Source of the DNA: Phycisphaerales bacterium
GTDB lineage: Bacteria; Planctomycetota; Phycisphaerae; Sedimentisphaerales; Anaerobacaceae
Assembly: GCA_003533825.1 (NCBI GenBank)
Contig: DQCG01000017.1
Location: 1 to 9,023 of the forward strand
Length of the DNA: 9,023 nucleotides
Direction: 5' to 3'
Positions 1-6,509 of the stretch are shown here, piece after piece. The notes beneath the pieces are model-generated. The model did no database searches. It saw only the letters and a program-made list of their open reading frames with translations, and was not told the origin of the DNA. Positions within the stretch are counted from its first letter, which is position 1, and each line of letters starts with the position of its first letter. The position numbers and the translations under genes were made by a program.

Positions 1-1178
1 TCTTCGCTCCGGATTGTTTCTAATATAACCGATTTCGAGGCCAGCGGCAGTGCATCAAAAACAAAGCTCTCCAGTTTTACGCCGTCGGATTCGACTGCGT
101 TTCCATTCTCGTCAATGTGCGGGATTTTTTTTACCGCTTTGTGCAGCGGCAAAGAGAAATCGTCGGCGTTCAACTTTTCCACGAATGCGCGGTTAATGAT
201 GTGGATGGCGATACTGCCGAGTTCAAAGACCAGCGAGCCATCGGGATTTCGTTTCTCGGCCAGCTCATCAGGCATGTCGCTGTATTCGATGACGGTTACC
301 CTTCCGTCAACCAGGCAGAAGTTTCCGACCTTTTCTTTCGGTCCGGCCTTTATAAGCGCCTTCGAGGACATCCCGGCCTCTTCGAGAACGTGCAGACCGA
401 TAAAAAGCGGGTCAAAGATATTTATCAGGGGATTGTCGACCTGCCAATAACTCAGGAATTCCACGCCGCGTCTTTTCATATCGTCGAGGGCGCCGCTGCG
501 GTAAAGGGCCATGAGGCTTCCGCCGTGGCCGTCGGGTGAGCAGACGATGTTCGCTTTGTCGGCGAGGAGGATTTTGCCGGTCGCGCTGAAATTGGGCAAT
601 GTGCCCTGCTGAAAGATAAAGACGTTTTTCTCACCCAGACCGTAATAATTATTTTTGCGAAAAATCTCTTTGGTCTGGCCGTAATTCAAAGGGCTGGTCA
701 TGACATACCAGGGGCAGTCGGCTTGATATTTTTGCGAGGCGGCGGCGATGGAATCGGCAAAAATTTGAAACAACGTTTTATTCTTTATAGGACTAATAGG
801 AAAATTCCCCTTGGGCCCGTCGAATCCGAGGCGTGTTCCCTGGCCGCCCGCGACGACAAAGGCGGCGACCTTGCCGGCTGATATCAATTCTTTGCCCAAT
901 TTAACGGCTTTTGAATATTTGCGTTTCTCCTGAGGGCCTGCTGGAATGGGACTATAGGAAAAAGCAGGGGTAAAATCCGCGTTTATTGCAGCAGAAGCAA
1001 GGTTTTTAACGAAATGAGTTACCCAAAAGTCTATTTTTTCGAGGTCTAACTGCCGGATTTGTGCAAGTAGATTTAGCCTTTGGTCTTTGTCTACTTGGTC
1101 CCAGAATGCCAATAGATGGTCCTGGTGGTGGTTTTTCAACAGCTTTTTTATATTTTTGTAATTTTTCTGGGTGCTCAT
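1..1178 (-). CDS. UDP-N-acetylglucosamine pyrophosphorylase-like uridylyltransferase (UDPGP family), C-terminus cut by window edge
   Basis: This enzyme family joins UTP to a sugar-1-phosphate, usually GlcNAc-1-P, to make a UDP-sugar and pyrophosphate in the cytoplasm. I translated the minus strand by hand: 392 residues are present and the rest lies beyond position 1. The nucleotide-binding loop AGGQGTRLGFDGPKG is at residues 110-124. It is followed by VMTSPLN (159-165), NVFIFQQGTLP (185-195), a PDGHGG motif (215-220), YWQVDNPL (244-251) and, close to the edge, FVFDALPLA. The order and wording match eukaryotic UAP/AGX proteins rather than bacterial GlmU. The ATG at 1178 was chosen because a promoter places transcription start about 20 nt upstream; a GTG at 1184 is in frame, and a TAG lies just above it. 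Whether the sugar is GlcNAc, GalNAc or glucose cannot be told from this fragment. Confidence 0.9.
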   Translation of the reverse strand, partial: MSTQKNYKNIKKLLKNHHQDHLLAFWDQVDKDQRLNLLAQIRQLDLEKIDFWVTHFVKNLASAAINADFTPAFSYSPIPAGPQEKRKYSKAVKLGKELISAGKVAAFVVAGGQGTRLGFDGPKGNFPISPIKNKTLFQIFADSIAAASQKYQADCPWYVMTSPLNYGQTKEIFRKNNYYGLGEKNVFIFQQGTLPNFSATGKILLADKANIVCSPDGHGGSLMALYRSGALDDMKRRGVEFLSYWQVDNPLINIFDPLFIGLHVLEEAGMSSKALIKAGPKEKVGNFCLVDGRVTVIEYSDMPDELAEKRNPDGSLVFELGSIAIHIINRAFVEKLNADDFSLPLHKAVKKIPHIDENGNAVESDGVKLESFVFDALPLASKSVILETIRSE

Positions 1179-1205
1179 ATCCACGATTCCGGACTAAAAA
1201 TGCGG

Positions 1206-1234
1206 ATTATATACTAATTGTAAAAAAGTTTCAA
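1206..1234 (-). promoter_or_regulatory. Sigma70-type promoter of the UDP-sugar pyrophosphorylase gene
   Basis: Read on the minus strand, the -35 box is TTGAAA (1234-1229) and the -10 box is a perfect TATAAT (1211-1206), with a 17-bp spacer. Transcription would start near 1199, leaving a leader of about 20 nt before the ATG at 1178. The position supports that start codon. Its -35 box lies 28 bp from the -35 box of the rightward promoter, so the two could share a regulator. Confidence 0.75.
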
Positions 1235-1262
1235 GAACCTCTCAAAATTTGACGAAATTCAT

Positions 1263-1291
1263 TTGACAGTTACGTTACCTTGTGCTAAAAT
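1263..1291 (+). promoter_or_regulatory. Sigma70-type promoter with extended -10, facing the pseudopilin-Hint gene
   Basis: A consensus TTGACA (1263-1268), a 17-bp spacer and TAAAAT (1286-1291) preceded by TG at 1283-1284 (extended -10) make a near-ideal housekeeping promoter. Start of transcription is expected near 1298. No open gene follows until 1681, so the transcript has either a leader of about 380 nt or a separate small RNA at its 5' end. Confidence 0.7.
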
Positions 1292-1487
1292 TTTATTATA
1301 GATGCAGGTAGGTTTGAAAAGTTCTTTATTATAAATCTGAAGCTGTCATCATAATTTTGGTCCCAATTTCATACCAAGAACCCACCTGCCGAAAGGAATT
1401 GTTGCTTGTATTTTGTATGTATGCCTTTGAGTTGGCGAGGCAGTAAGTGAGGCGTTACGAAGAGTTGATTGCACGAATTTGATTGGA

Positions 1488-1499
1488 AAAACCGGTTTT
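1488..1499. repeat. 12-bp perfect palindrome in the leader
   Basis: AAAACCGGTTTT reads the same on both strands. As RNA it would leave only a four-base loop closed by A-U pairs, so a DNA operator for a dimeric regulator is more likely than a hairpin. It lies about 190 bp before the pseudopilin-Hint start. No regulator gene is in the window, and it could be chance. Confidence 0.3.
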
Positions 1500-1510
1500 G
1501 TGAATTAGGA

Positions 1511-1659
1511 CCGACCGTTATAACTACATTAACTAATCGAGGAGATTCGCGGGAGAAAGAAGGGGTGTTTGGTGTCTCATGTGTGTGCGACAGTAGGCAT
1601 TTATCTATTTAAAATCTAAACCGAAGCGTAATATATGAACGGTCGGGCAAGCGAATCTC
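1511..1659. repeat. Two 9-bp inverted repeats in crossed (A-B-A'-B') order
   Basis: Arm A CCGACCGTT (1511-1519) is the exact reverse complement of A' AACGGTCGG (1638-1646). Arm B GAGATTCGC (1542-1550) is the exact reverse complement of B' GCGAATCTC (1651-1659). The order A, B, A', B' means both stems together would form a pseudoknot, or they could be alternatives. B' ends 10 nt before the AGGAG ribosome site at 1670-1674, so pairing there could affect translation. By my rough count, one such 9-mer pair is expected by chance about 0.04 times in 150 nt. Confidence 0.5.
1587..1615 (+). promoter_or_regulatory. Possible second, closer promoter for the pseudopilin-Hint gene
   Basis: GCGACA (1587-1592) and TAAAAT (1610-1615) are 17 bp apart, matching the sigma70 consensus at 4 of 6 and 5 of 6 positions. 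It would start transcription near 1622 and give a leader of about 59 nt, leaving out repeat arms A and B. It is weaker than the promoter at 1263-1291, and the stretch is AT-rich, so a chance match is possible. Confidence 0.3.
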
Positions 1660-1680
1660 GAAAAGTAAAAGGAGAACAAG

Positions 1681-2943
1681 ATGAAGAAAAAAGGTTTTAC
1701 ATTAGTTGAGCTGCTGGTCGTTATTTCGATCATAGCACTGCTCATGGGCATCCTGATGCCCGCGCTGGCCAGGGTGAGGCAGATTGCCTTTAGAATGGTC
1801 TGCGGAACAAACCTGTCCGGTATCGGCAAGGCCATGCTGATCTATGCCAACGACTACGAGGACGAGCTGCCTCGTTCCGGCGGCAGAAACAGTACGTGGC
1901 TGGCAAGAATACCTGACTGGCAGGCCCTGAATCGATTTGGCGCTTACGGCGTAGCAGGGGACGGCAGTGGCGGCACGGGAAACATCTCGTCCTGCTTCTA
2001 CCTTCTGGTCAAGTATGCCGAGGTGACGCCCAAGTCATTTCTATGCAAAGGCGATTCCGGGGCTTCGGAATTCAAGCCGGCCGACGACGGCGCTGGCAGC
2101 AGGGACCTTATCGATCTCTGGGATTTCGGTATTGAGCCGGAAACGCATTGCAGCTACTCCTACCATATGCCGTTTGGTCTGTATGCTCTGACCACATCGA
2201 GCGAGCCTGGTATGGCGGTAGCAGCCGACAGGAACCCGTGGCAGGATTCCCCCGGTGGAACCGCCAAAGACATAAGTCTCTTCAATCCTGACGGCGGCAA
2301 AGAATCAGTTAAAATCGGCAATGCTATCGCCCACCAGGAAGATGCACAAAACGTATTGTTTTTGGACATCCACGTTGGGCAGGAAAAACGCTCGTTCTGC
2401 GGTATCAATGATGATAATATTTATACCTTCTGGGACGGCGGAGACATCAGGATAGGTGGCGTGCCGACAATTGGAAGTGAACCCCAGGATAGACTGGATT
2501 CACTGCTGGTACATGACGGCGTCGGCGGTGCCGGCGGTGGTGGCGGTGCCGGTGCCGGTCCTCCGGCGAAGGGCAGAGGTTGTTTCCTTGCTGATACACC
2601 CGCGATGGTGGACGGCAAGCTCGTCCAGATTTCGCAGGTCACTGCGAGCCAGACAATCGAGACAGTACAAGAGCACGAAGGTACTTTCGTTTGTCGCGAC
2701 ATCGTCCTGGATAGCGGAAATACTATCAACGTCGTGTGCGCACACTGCTTCATGCTCGATTCCGGGCAATGGGTAGCCGCACAGGACCTGACCAGTGGCC
2801 AAAGATTGAAAACACTAACCGGTACGGTCGGCATCAAGAGCGTTACAACGAGAAGCTTCACCGGCAAGGTTTACAATCTGAAGATCCAGGAATCGGATCA
2901 GTATATGGTAGGCGAGGATTCCGTAGTCGTACGTGATTTCTAA
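1681..2943 (+). CDS. Pseudopilin (type II secretion/type IV pilus-like) fused to a C-terminal Hint autoprocessing domain
   Basis: The 420-residue protein starts with a class III signal. Basic KKKG (2-5) precedes a prepilin-peptidase cut before F6, E10 is the conserved glutamate at mature position 5, and a hydrophobic helix runs to about residue 30. Residues 40-280 resemble planctomycete pseudopilins, with AHQEDAQNVLFLDIHV (217-232) and CGINDDNIYTFWDGG (240-254). A linker at 280-300, rich in Gly and Ala, leads to C301, where a Hint fold begins (CFLADTPAMVDGKLVQISQV). A block-B-like histidine is at H355 in VCAHCF, and the end VYNLKI...YMVGEDSVVVRDF matches the last Hint strands. The usual C-terminal His-Asn is Arg-Asp here. 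Known Hint chemistry would cut or activate the G300-C301 bond; whether this one does is inference. AGGAG at 1670-1674 sits 6 nt before the ATG. The gene has its own promoter and terminator, so it looks monocistronic. Confidence 0.85.
   Translation: MKKKGFTLVELLVVISIIALLMGILMPALARVRQIAFRMVCGTNLSGIGKAMLIYANDYEDELPRSGGRNSTWLARIPDWQALNRFGAYGVAGDGSGGTGNISSCFYLLVKYAEVTPKSFLCKGDSGASEFKPADDGAGSRDLIDLWDFGIEPETHCSYSYHMPFGLYALTTSSEPGMAVAADRNPWQDSPGGTAKDISLFNPDGGKESVKIGNAIAHQEDAQNVLFLDIHVGQEKRSFCGINDDNIYTFWDGGDIRIGGVPTIGSEPQDRLDSLLVHDGVGGAGGGGGAGAGPPAKGRGCFLADTPAMVDGKLVQISQVTASQTIETVQEHEGTFVCRDIVLDSGNTINVVCAHCFMLDSGQWVAAQDLTSGQRLKTLTGTVGIKSVTTRSFTGKVYNLKIQESDQYMVGEDSVVVRDF
2519..2571 (+). repeat. GC-rich low-complexity linker coding stretch
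   Basis: Repeated GGCGGTGCC and GGTGCCGG units encode the run from G280 to K297 that joins the pseudopilin body to the Hint domain. The base composition is clearly more G+C rich than its surroundings. It fits a flexible hinge that may vary in length by slippage, and it marks the probable fusion point. Confidence 0.6.
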
Positions 2944-2986
2944 TACGGCGTTAATCGGGTATTCAACCCGCTTATAGAACACCGTA
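2944..2986 (+). other. Nested hairpin directly after the pseudopilin-Hint stop codon
   Basis: An inner 5-bp stem CGGGT/ACCCG (2956-2960 with 2966-2970, loop ATTCA) lies inside a 9-nt imperfect inverted repeat TACGGCGTT/AACACCGTA (2944-2952 with 2978-2986, one mismatch). No T-run follows, so it is not a terminator by itself. It may protect the mRNA 3' end or be incidental. Confidence 0.3.
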
Positions 2987-3036
2987 CGTGTTTGTAGTTT
3001 AGTCACGTATAGATTATTCTTGCTTCGGTTGTTTAC

Positions 3037-3079
3037 AAGCGGTCTTATGCTAATATGCATAAGGCCGCTTTCTTATTAT
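3037..3079 (+). terminator. Strong intrinsic (rho-independent) terminator after the pseudopilin-Hint gene
   Basis: The 14-bp stem is AAGCGGTCTTATGC (3037-3050) with GCATAAGGCCGCTT (3057-3070), containing a single G-U pair. The loop is the 6-nt TAATAT, and the T-rich tail TTTCTTATTAT follows (3068-3078). It separates the pseudopilin-Hint unit from the large membrane protein downstream. The symmetric stem has an A-pair before it, so some activity on the other strand is possible, but no minus-strand gene ends here. Confidence 0.8.
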
Positions 3080-3119
3080 CAAACGGTAATTTTGTAAGTA
3101 TCTTAATCTAACTTGGACT

Positions 3120-3148
3120 TTGTCTATATCTACAGTTTATGTTAGACT
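3120..3148 (+). promoter_or_regulatory. Probable promoter with extended -10 before the membrane/spermidine-synthase-like gene
   Basis: TTGTCT (3120-3125) is 17 bp from TAGACT (3143-3148), which is preceded by TG at 3140-3141. The core TTTATGTTAGACTG (3136-3149) recurs with 13 of 14 bases before smpB at 6404-6417, with the same box spacing. Transcription would start near 3155, giving a leader of about 77 nt. The terminator just upstream makes a new promoter necessary here. Confidence 0.45.
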
Positions 3149-3231
3149 GTGCCCTTTAGCTCTCAAGGAAAGCAGGATTAGAATAAGCACCTGCGAAAAA
3201 GATACATGGCGCAGAATTAGTTGAAGAGAAA

Positions 3232-6200
3232 ATGGCTGAGAATACCCAGGAGAGAATTGAGACCGGCCGGCAGGATACCGAGGGTGGTGCCGGCACTGTT
3301 TGGGGACGGGCGGGTGTCGGCTGGATTATGCTGATTTATTTTGTTTCCGGGGCTTGCTCATTGATAGATGAGGTGGTATGGGTTCGCCTGCTGAAACTAA
3401 CGTTTGGTAATACGGTTTACGCGTCGAGCATTGTCGTATCGACGTTTATGGGGGGGCTGGCTCTCGGTGCTTTAATAATGGGCCGGTACAGCGACCGTAT
3501 TAGCAGACGGCTGCGGCTGTACTTCTTGCTTGAAACGTTTGTGACGATTTCAGCGGTATCATTGCCCTTTGCGCTTAGAGTGGCGGATAATGTTTATGTT
3601 TGGTTCTATCGCTCATACGGCCCCACGAACGCGCAGTTGCTGATAGTCCAGGTGCTGATATCGGCGGCGATTTTACTCGTGCCATCGCTGCTGATGGGCA
3701 GCACTTTGCCGCTGCTGGGGCGATTTGTGACTGCATTCGAAAAGGAAGCCGGCCATCTGGTGGGCAGGCTCTATGCGTTGAACACCCTCGGAGCGGCGGC
3801 AGGCTGCTTCCTTGCCGGATTCGTTTTGATCCGTGCTTATGGGGTTATGGGTACACTGTATATAGCGGCGGCGCTCAATCTTCTGGTGGCGTTTAGCGGA
3901 TGGAGCTTGTCGCGTTTATCCAGGGTGGTAAGCGGAGAAGCGGCTGAGAATGCCGCAGCGCGGGGCCGCGAGCAGGTCACAGCAAAAAAGCCGGACGGCA
4001 GGTTTTATATGCTGATTGCCGCATTCTTTATGAGCGGGCTGATAAGCATAGGATATGAGCTGCTGTGGATGCGAAGTATCATTCATCTGCTTAGCGGTTT
4101 TACTTATGTGTTTTCGGCGGTGCTCACTATCTATCTGCTGGGCAATGTAATCGGGGCGGCAATAGGCAGCGGACTCGTCAAGTCCCTGAAGGTTCCGGCC
4201 CTGGGGCTTGCGGTTACCTTATTTCTACTGGGCCTGTGTGGATTGTTTTACCTGCCGGTGCTCATATTGTGGTCGTCGGATATCATGCCGCGGGTTAATG
4301 CGGAAGTCGAGCAGGCAAGCAAACTTATTCCATTTTCGACCTTTATGATTAAGCCGCTTGTGCAGAGCGCGTTTTTGTTCCTGGTGCCGGCCGTTATTAT
4401 GGGCATTGGATTTCCGATAGCTTTGCAGGCCTGGACTAACCATGTTCACAAAGTCGGCCGGTCTACAGGAACGGCTTATGCGGCAAATACAATAGGTGCG
4501 GTGATAGGTGGTATTATTACGGGATTTGTTCTGATCCCACTCGGTGGACTGCAGATCAGCATCACGATTCTCGGTTTGGCCGGCGTGTGGATTGCGGGAA
4601 TTATATGCCTGATGTTTGTTCACAGTTCCGAACGGCTCAGGCGGTTCGGACTATTAGCGACGGCTGGAGTGCTTACGGTCGTTGCCGCGGCCGGACCGAC
4701 CAATTTGTTCGATACCGTTGTGGCCAGCAACCCGATGCTGCCGCAGCAGCTTGAGCTTTTGGAGGTGAAAGAGGGCGTCACTACGGCTGTGTCGCTTTAC
4801 AGGGACCCGGAAGAGGACACGTTGTATCTTTATGCATCAGGTCAGAGAATAGCAGGCGATACTTATTTTTGGCGCAGCGACCAGAAGATGTTGGGTCATT
4901 TTGGCGTTCTGCTCAACAGCAATGCGAAGAAAGTCTTATCGGTTGGATTCGGATCGGGGGAGACTATGTCGTGCCTGGCCCTGCACAATCCGGAGAGGGC
5001 CGACTGTGCGGAAATTGCTCCGGAAGTCGTTGACGTTTCTTTGCGGTTCTTTAAACATATTAATCTCGGGGACCGTCTGGACGATTACGTAAATATAGTC
5101 TATATGGACGCGAAAAACTATATCCACCTGACGGATGTCAAATACGATGCGATAGTGAACGATTCGATCCACCCAAGACACTTTGCCGAGAATGCATCCC
5201 TTTACACAAAAGAGTACTACGAAAGCGCCAGGGATCATCTCAACGAAAACGGCCTGTTTTTGTCCTGGATACCAACGCATAATTACGAGCCGACCCCTGT
5301 GCTGAACAGCATCATAGGCACGATGATGGACGTGTTTCCTCATGTTACGATTTGGTATATGACACCAAGTCCGGCATGGTACTATCTCGTGGTTGGCTCG
5401 GAACAGCCGCAGTATTTTTCGCCGAAATACATAGAAGACGAGCTCGGAAAAGAAGGAGTGCGTGAGAGCCTGTCGCTGATAAACATCAATAACAGCCAGG
5501 ATCTGATGAGTTGCTATATCGGTGATAAGGAGGATTTAGAGCGACACGTCAAGAGCTATGCCGTCAACAGCGACTATTCGCCTTTCATTGAATTTGTAAC
5601 AGACGATCGAGCCGGCGGCAATTCGATGTTCATGAAGTTCATTCGTGACATCAGGAGCGACTCCGTTTATCGCCATATCGACTGGACGGGCTACAGTGAA
5701 CAACAGAAGCAAAAATGGCTTTCAGAGTTCAAGCGGCTGTACGAGGCATCGACCTACCTGCTGCTGACAAACAGCACCGAAAGTTTCTTAGAGAGAATGA
5801 AATATTGCAGGGAAGGATTATCGATAATACCGGATAATCCGGCCCTTCTTGACGTAAGGCAAAGAGCCGAACGGCATTTGCTCTCCGCGTGCTTAAAGAT
5901 AATCGGTGACGGCCGGCCAAATGCTGCTTTGTCCATCGTTGAGGATATGCTCAAGATTCATCCACAGTCGGTTTTAGGCTGGGTAATCAGGTCAAGCGCG
6001 TTACAGGAAATGGGTGATGTGCGTGAAGCTTATAACGCCGCCGGGATGGCAGTTCGCAACGGGCCGGACTACCCGGATTCGCACATGCAGCTCGGCAACG
6101 TGTTGATTGCAGATTCGCAGTTTGAGCAGGCAATCGTGGAATACCAGGAGGCACTTCGGCTTGGCGAACGCTATCCCGGCTTAGCCGCTAACAGGAAAAT

Positions 6201-6369
6201 TCAGGTAATGAACGTATTGACAAGCGCCTATGCGTCGGCTGGTCGAATGGCTGATGCTGTAGCCACTGCCGAAAAAGCGCTTGCCCTGGCTAAATCGACC
6301 GGAAAGCGTAAGATGGCCGATGATATAAGCAAGCTTCTGGATTCGCTGAGAGCAGGAAACGGACATTAG
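3232..6369 (+). CDS. Multipass membrane protein with spermidine-synthase-like domain and C-terminal TPR repeats
   Basis: This is a 1045-residue fusion. Residues 31-490 hold about 13 hydrophobic segments in two similar halves: YALNTLGAAAGCFLAGFVLI in the first matches YAANTIGAVIGGIITGFVLI in the second. Residues 510-740 form a spermidine-synthase-like Rossmann domain, with GFGSGET (572-578) as the SAM-binding loop, an acidic E594 in AEIAPEV, D626 in MDAKNY, and YDAIVND (638-644). TPR-like helices follow at about 911-944, 945-978 and 989-1025. Classical spermidine synthases have an acidic YxEML segment for the amine; here that place reads FWRSDQKMLGHFG (546-558), so polyamine synthesis should not be assumed. 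Many bacteria carry such transporter-like fusions and their reaction is not established. The ATG at 3232 follows a modest GAAGAG site. A 5-codon ATG-TAG reading frame at 3206 is unlikely to matter. Confidence 0.85.
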   Translation: MAENTQERIETGRQDTEGGAGTVWGRAGVGWIMLIYFVSGACSLIDEVVWVRLLKLTFGNTVYASSIVVSTFMGGLALGALIMGRYSDRISRRLRLYFLLETFVTISAVSLPFALRVADNVYVWFYRSYGPTNAQLLIVQVLISAAILLVPSLLMGSTLPLLGRFVTAFEKEAGHLVGRLYALNTLGAAAGCFLAGFVLIRAYGVMGTLYIAAALNLLVAFSGWSLSRLSRVVSGEAAENAAARGREQVTAKKPDGRFYMLIAAFFMSGLISIGYELLWMRSIIHLLSGFTYVFSAVLTIYLLGNVIGAAIGSGLVKSLKVPALGLAVTLFLLGLCGLFYLPVLILWSSDIMPRVNAEVEQASKLIPFSTFMIKPLVQSAFLFLVPAVIMGIGFPIALQAWTNHVHKVGRSTGTAYAANTIGAVIGGIITGFVLIPLGGLQISITILGLAGVWIAGIICLMFVHSSERLRRFGLLATAGVLTVVAAAGPTNLFDTVVASNPMLPQQLELLEVKEGVTTAVSLYRDPEEDTLYLYASGQRIAGDTYFWRSDQKMLGHFGVLLNSNAKKVLSVGFGSGETMSCLALHNPERADCAEIAPEVVDVSLRFFKHINLGDRLDDYVNIVYMDAKNYIHLTDVKYDAIVNDSIHPRHFAENASLYTKEYYESARDHLNENGLFLSWIPTHNYEPTPVLNSIIGTMMDVFPHVTIWYMTPSPAWYYLVVGSEQPQYFSPKYIEDELGKEGVRESLSLININNSQDLMSCYIGDKEDLERHVKSYAVNSDYSPFIEFVTDDRAGGNSMFMKFIRDIRSDSVYRHIDWTGYSEQQKQKWLSEFKRLYEASTYLLLTNSTESFLERMKYCREGLSIIPDNPALLDVRQRAERHLLSACLKIIGDGRPNAALSIVEDMLKIHPQSVLGWVIRSSALQEMGDVREAYNAAGMAVRNGPDYPDSHMQLGNVLIADSQFEQAIVEYQEALRLGERYPGLAANRKIQVMNVLTSAYASAGRMADAVATAEKALALAKSTGKRKMADDISKLLDSLRAGNGH

Positions 6370-6387
6370 CGGCAACCAACCGCACGA

Positions 6388-6416
6388 TTGCTTCAAACTG
6401 GGATTTATGTTAGATT
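6388..6416 (+). promoter_or_regulatory. Probable promoter of the smpB-DUF1844-trpC cluster
   Basis: TTGCTT (6388-6393), a 17-bp spacer and TAGATT (6411-6416) with an extended TG at 6408-6409. The -35 box is poor, but the extended -10 region is nearly the same as that at 3136-3149. Transcription would start near 6423, about 85 nt before smpB. I see no strong terminator between the previous stop (6369) and here, so read-through may also contribute. Confidence 0.4.
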
Positions 6417-6509
6417 GGCGAACTTGATTAAGCTCTGTATGGTACCAATCGAATTTGCTGAGCCGGCCGATTATGGCAAAGTCGAATATCTTCTGCTATC
6501 ATAGTGCAA

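Larger units (their letters stand above)
1298..1680 (+). promoter_or_regulatory. Long, probably structured leader (or small RNA) upstream of the pseudopilin-Hint gene
   Basis: There is no convincing gene in this stretch. Near the predicted transcript start, 1304-1315 can pair with 1378-1389 over 12 positions (one A-C mismatch, one G-U). Inside are two possible short stems: 1328-1332 with 1351-1355, and UUGGU 1357-1361 with ACCAA 1373-1377, giving a three-way-junction shape. Further on are a small stem (UGCCU/AGGCA, about 1422-1442), the palindrome at 1488-1499 and the crossed inverted repeats at 1511-1659. I looked for the conserved pieces of the c-di-GMP-I riboswitch, which often controls pilus genes, and did not find them. 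I saw no T-tract terminator, so read-through into the gene at 1681 is the simplest reading. Structure is inferred from base pairing alone. Confidence 0.4.

Noticed and set aside
117..539. Plus-strand frames of 140 and 111 codons at the left end
   Set aside because: They are antisense to the UDP-sugar pyrophosphorylase, whose motifs run continuously on the minus strand through this stretch.
1298..1680. c-di-GMP riboswitch or T-box before the pseudopilin gene
   Set aside because: Checked because such switches often control pilus genes, but the conserved GGNAAAGCC-like and tetraloop-receptor pieces, or a T-box sequence, are not seen.
2421..2867. 148-codon minus-strand frame across the Hint region, with a proline-rich run
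   Set aside because: The proline run is the complement of the glycine linker. The plus-strand frame has a ribosome site, a prepilin signal and recognisable domains, and this one has none.
2581..2940. True intein interrupting a host gene
   Set aside because: There is no C-terminal extein (only one residue after the Asp) and no endonuclease domain, and the host pseudopilin is complete before the linker, so a splicing intein does not fit.
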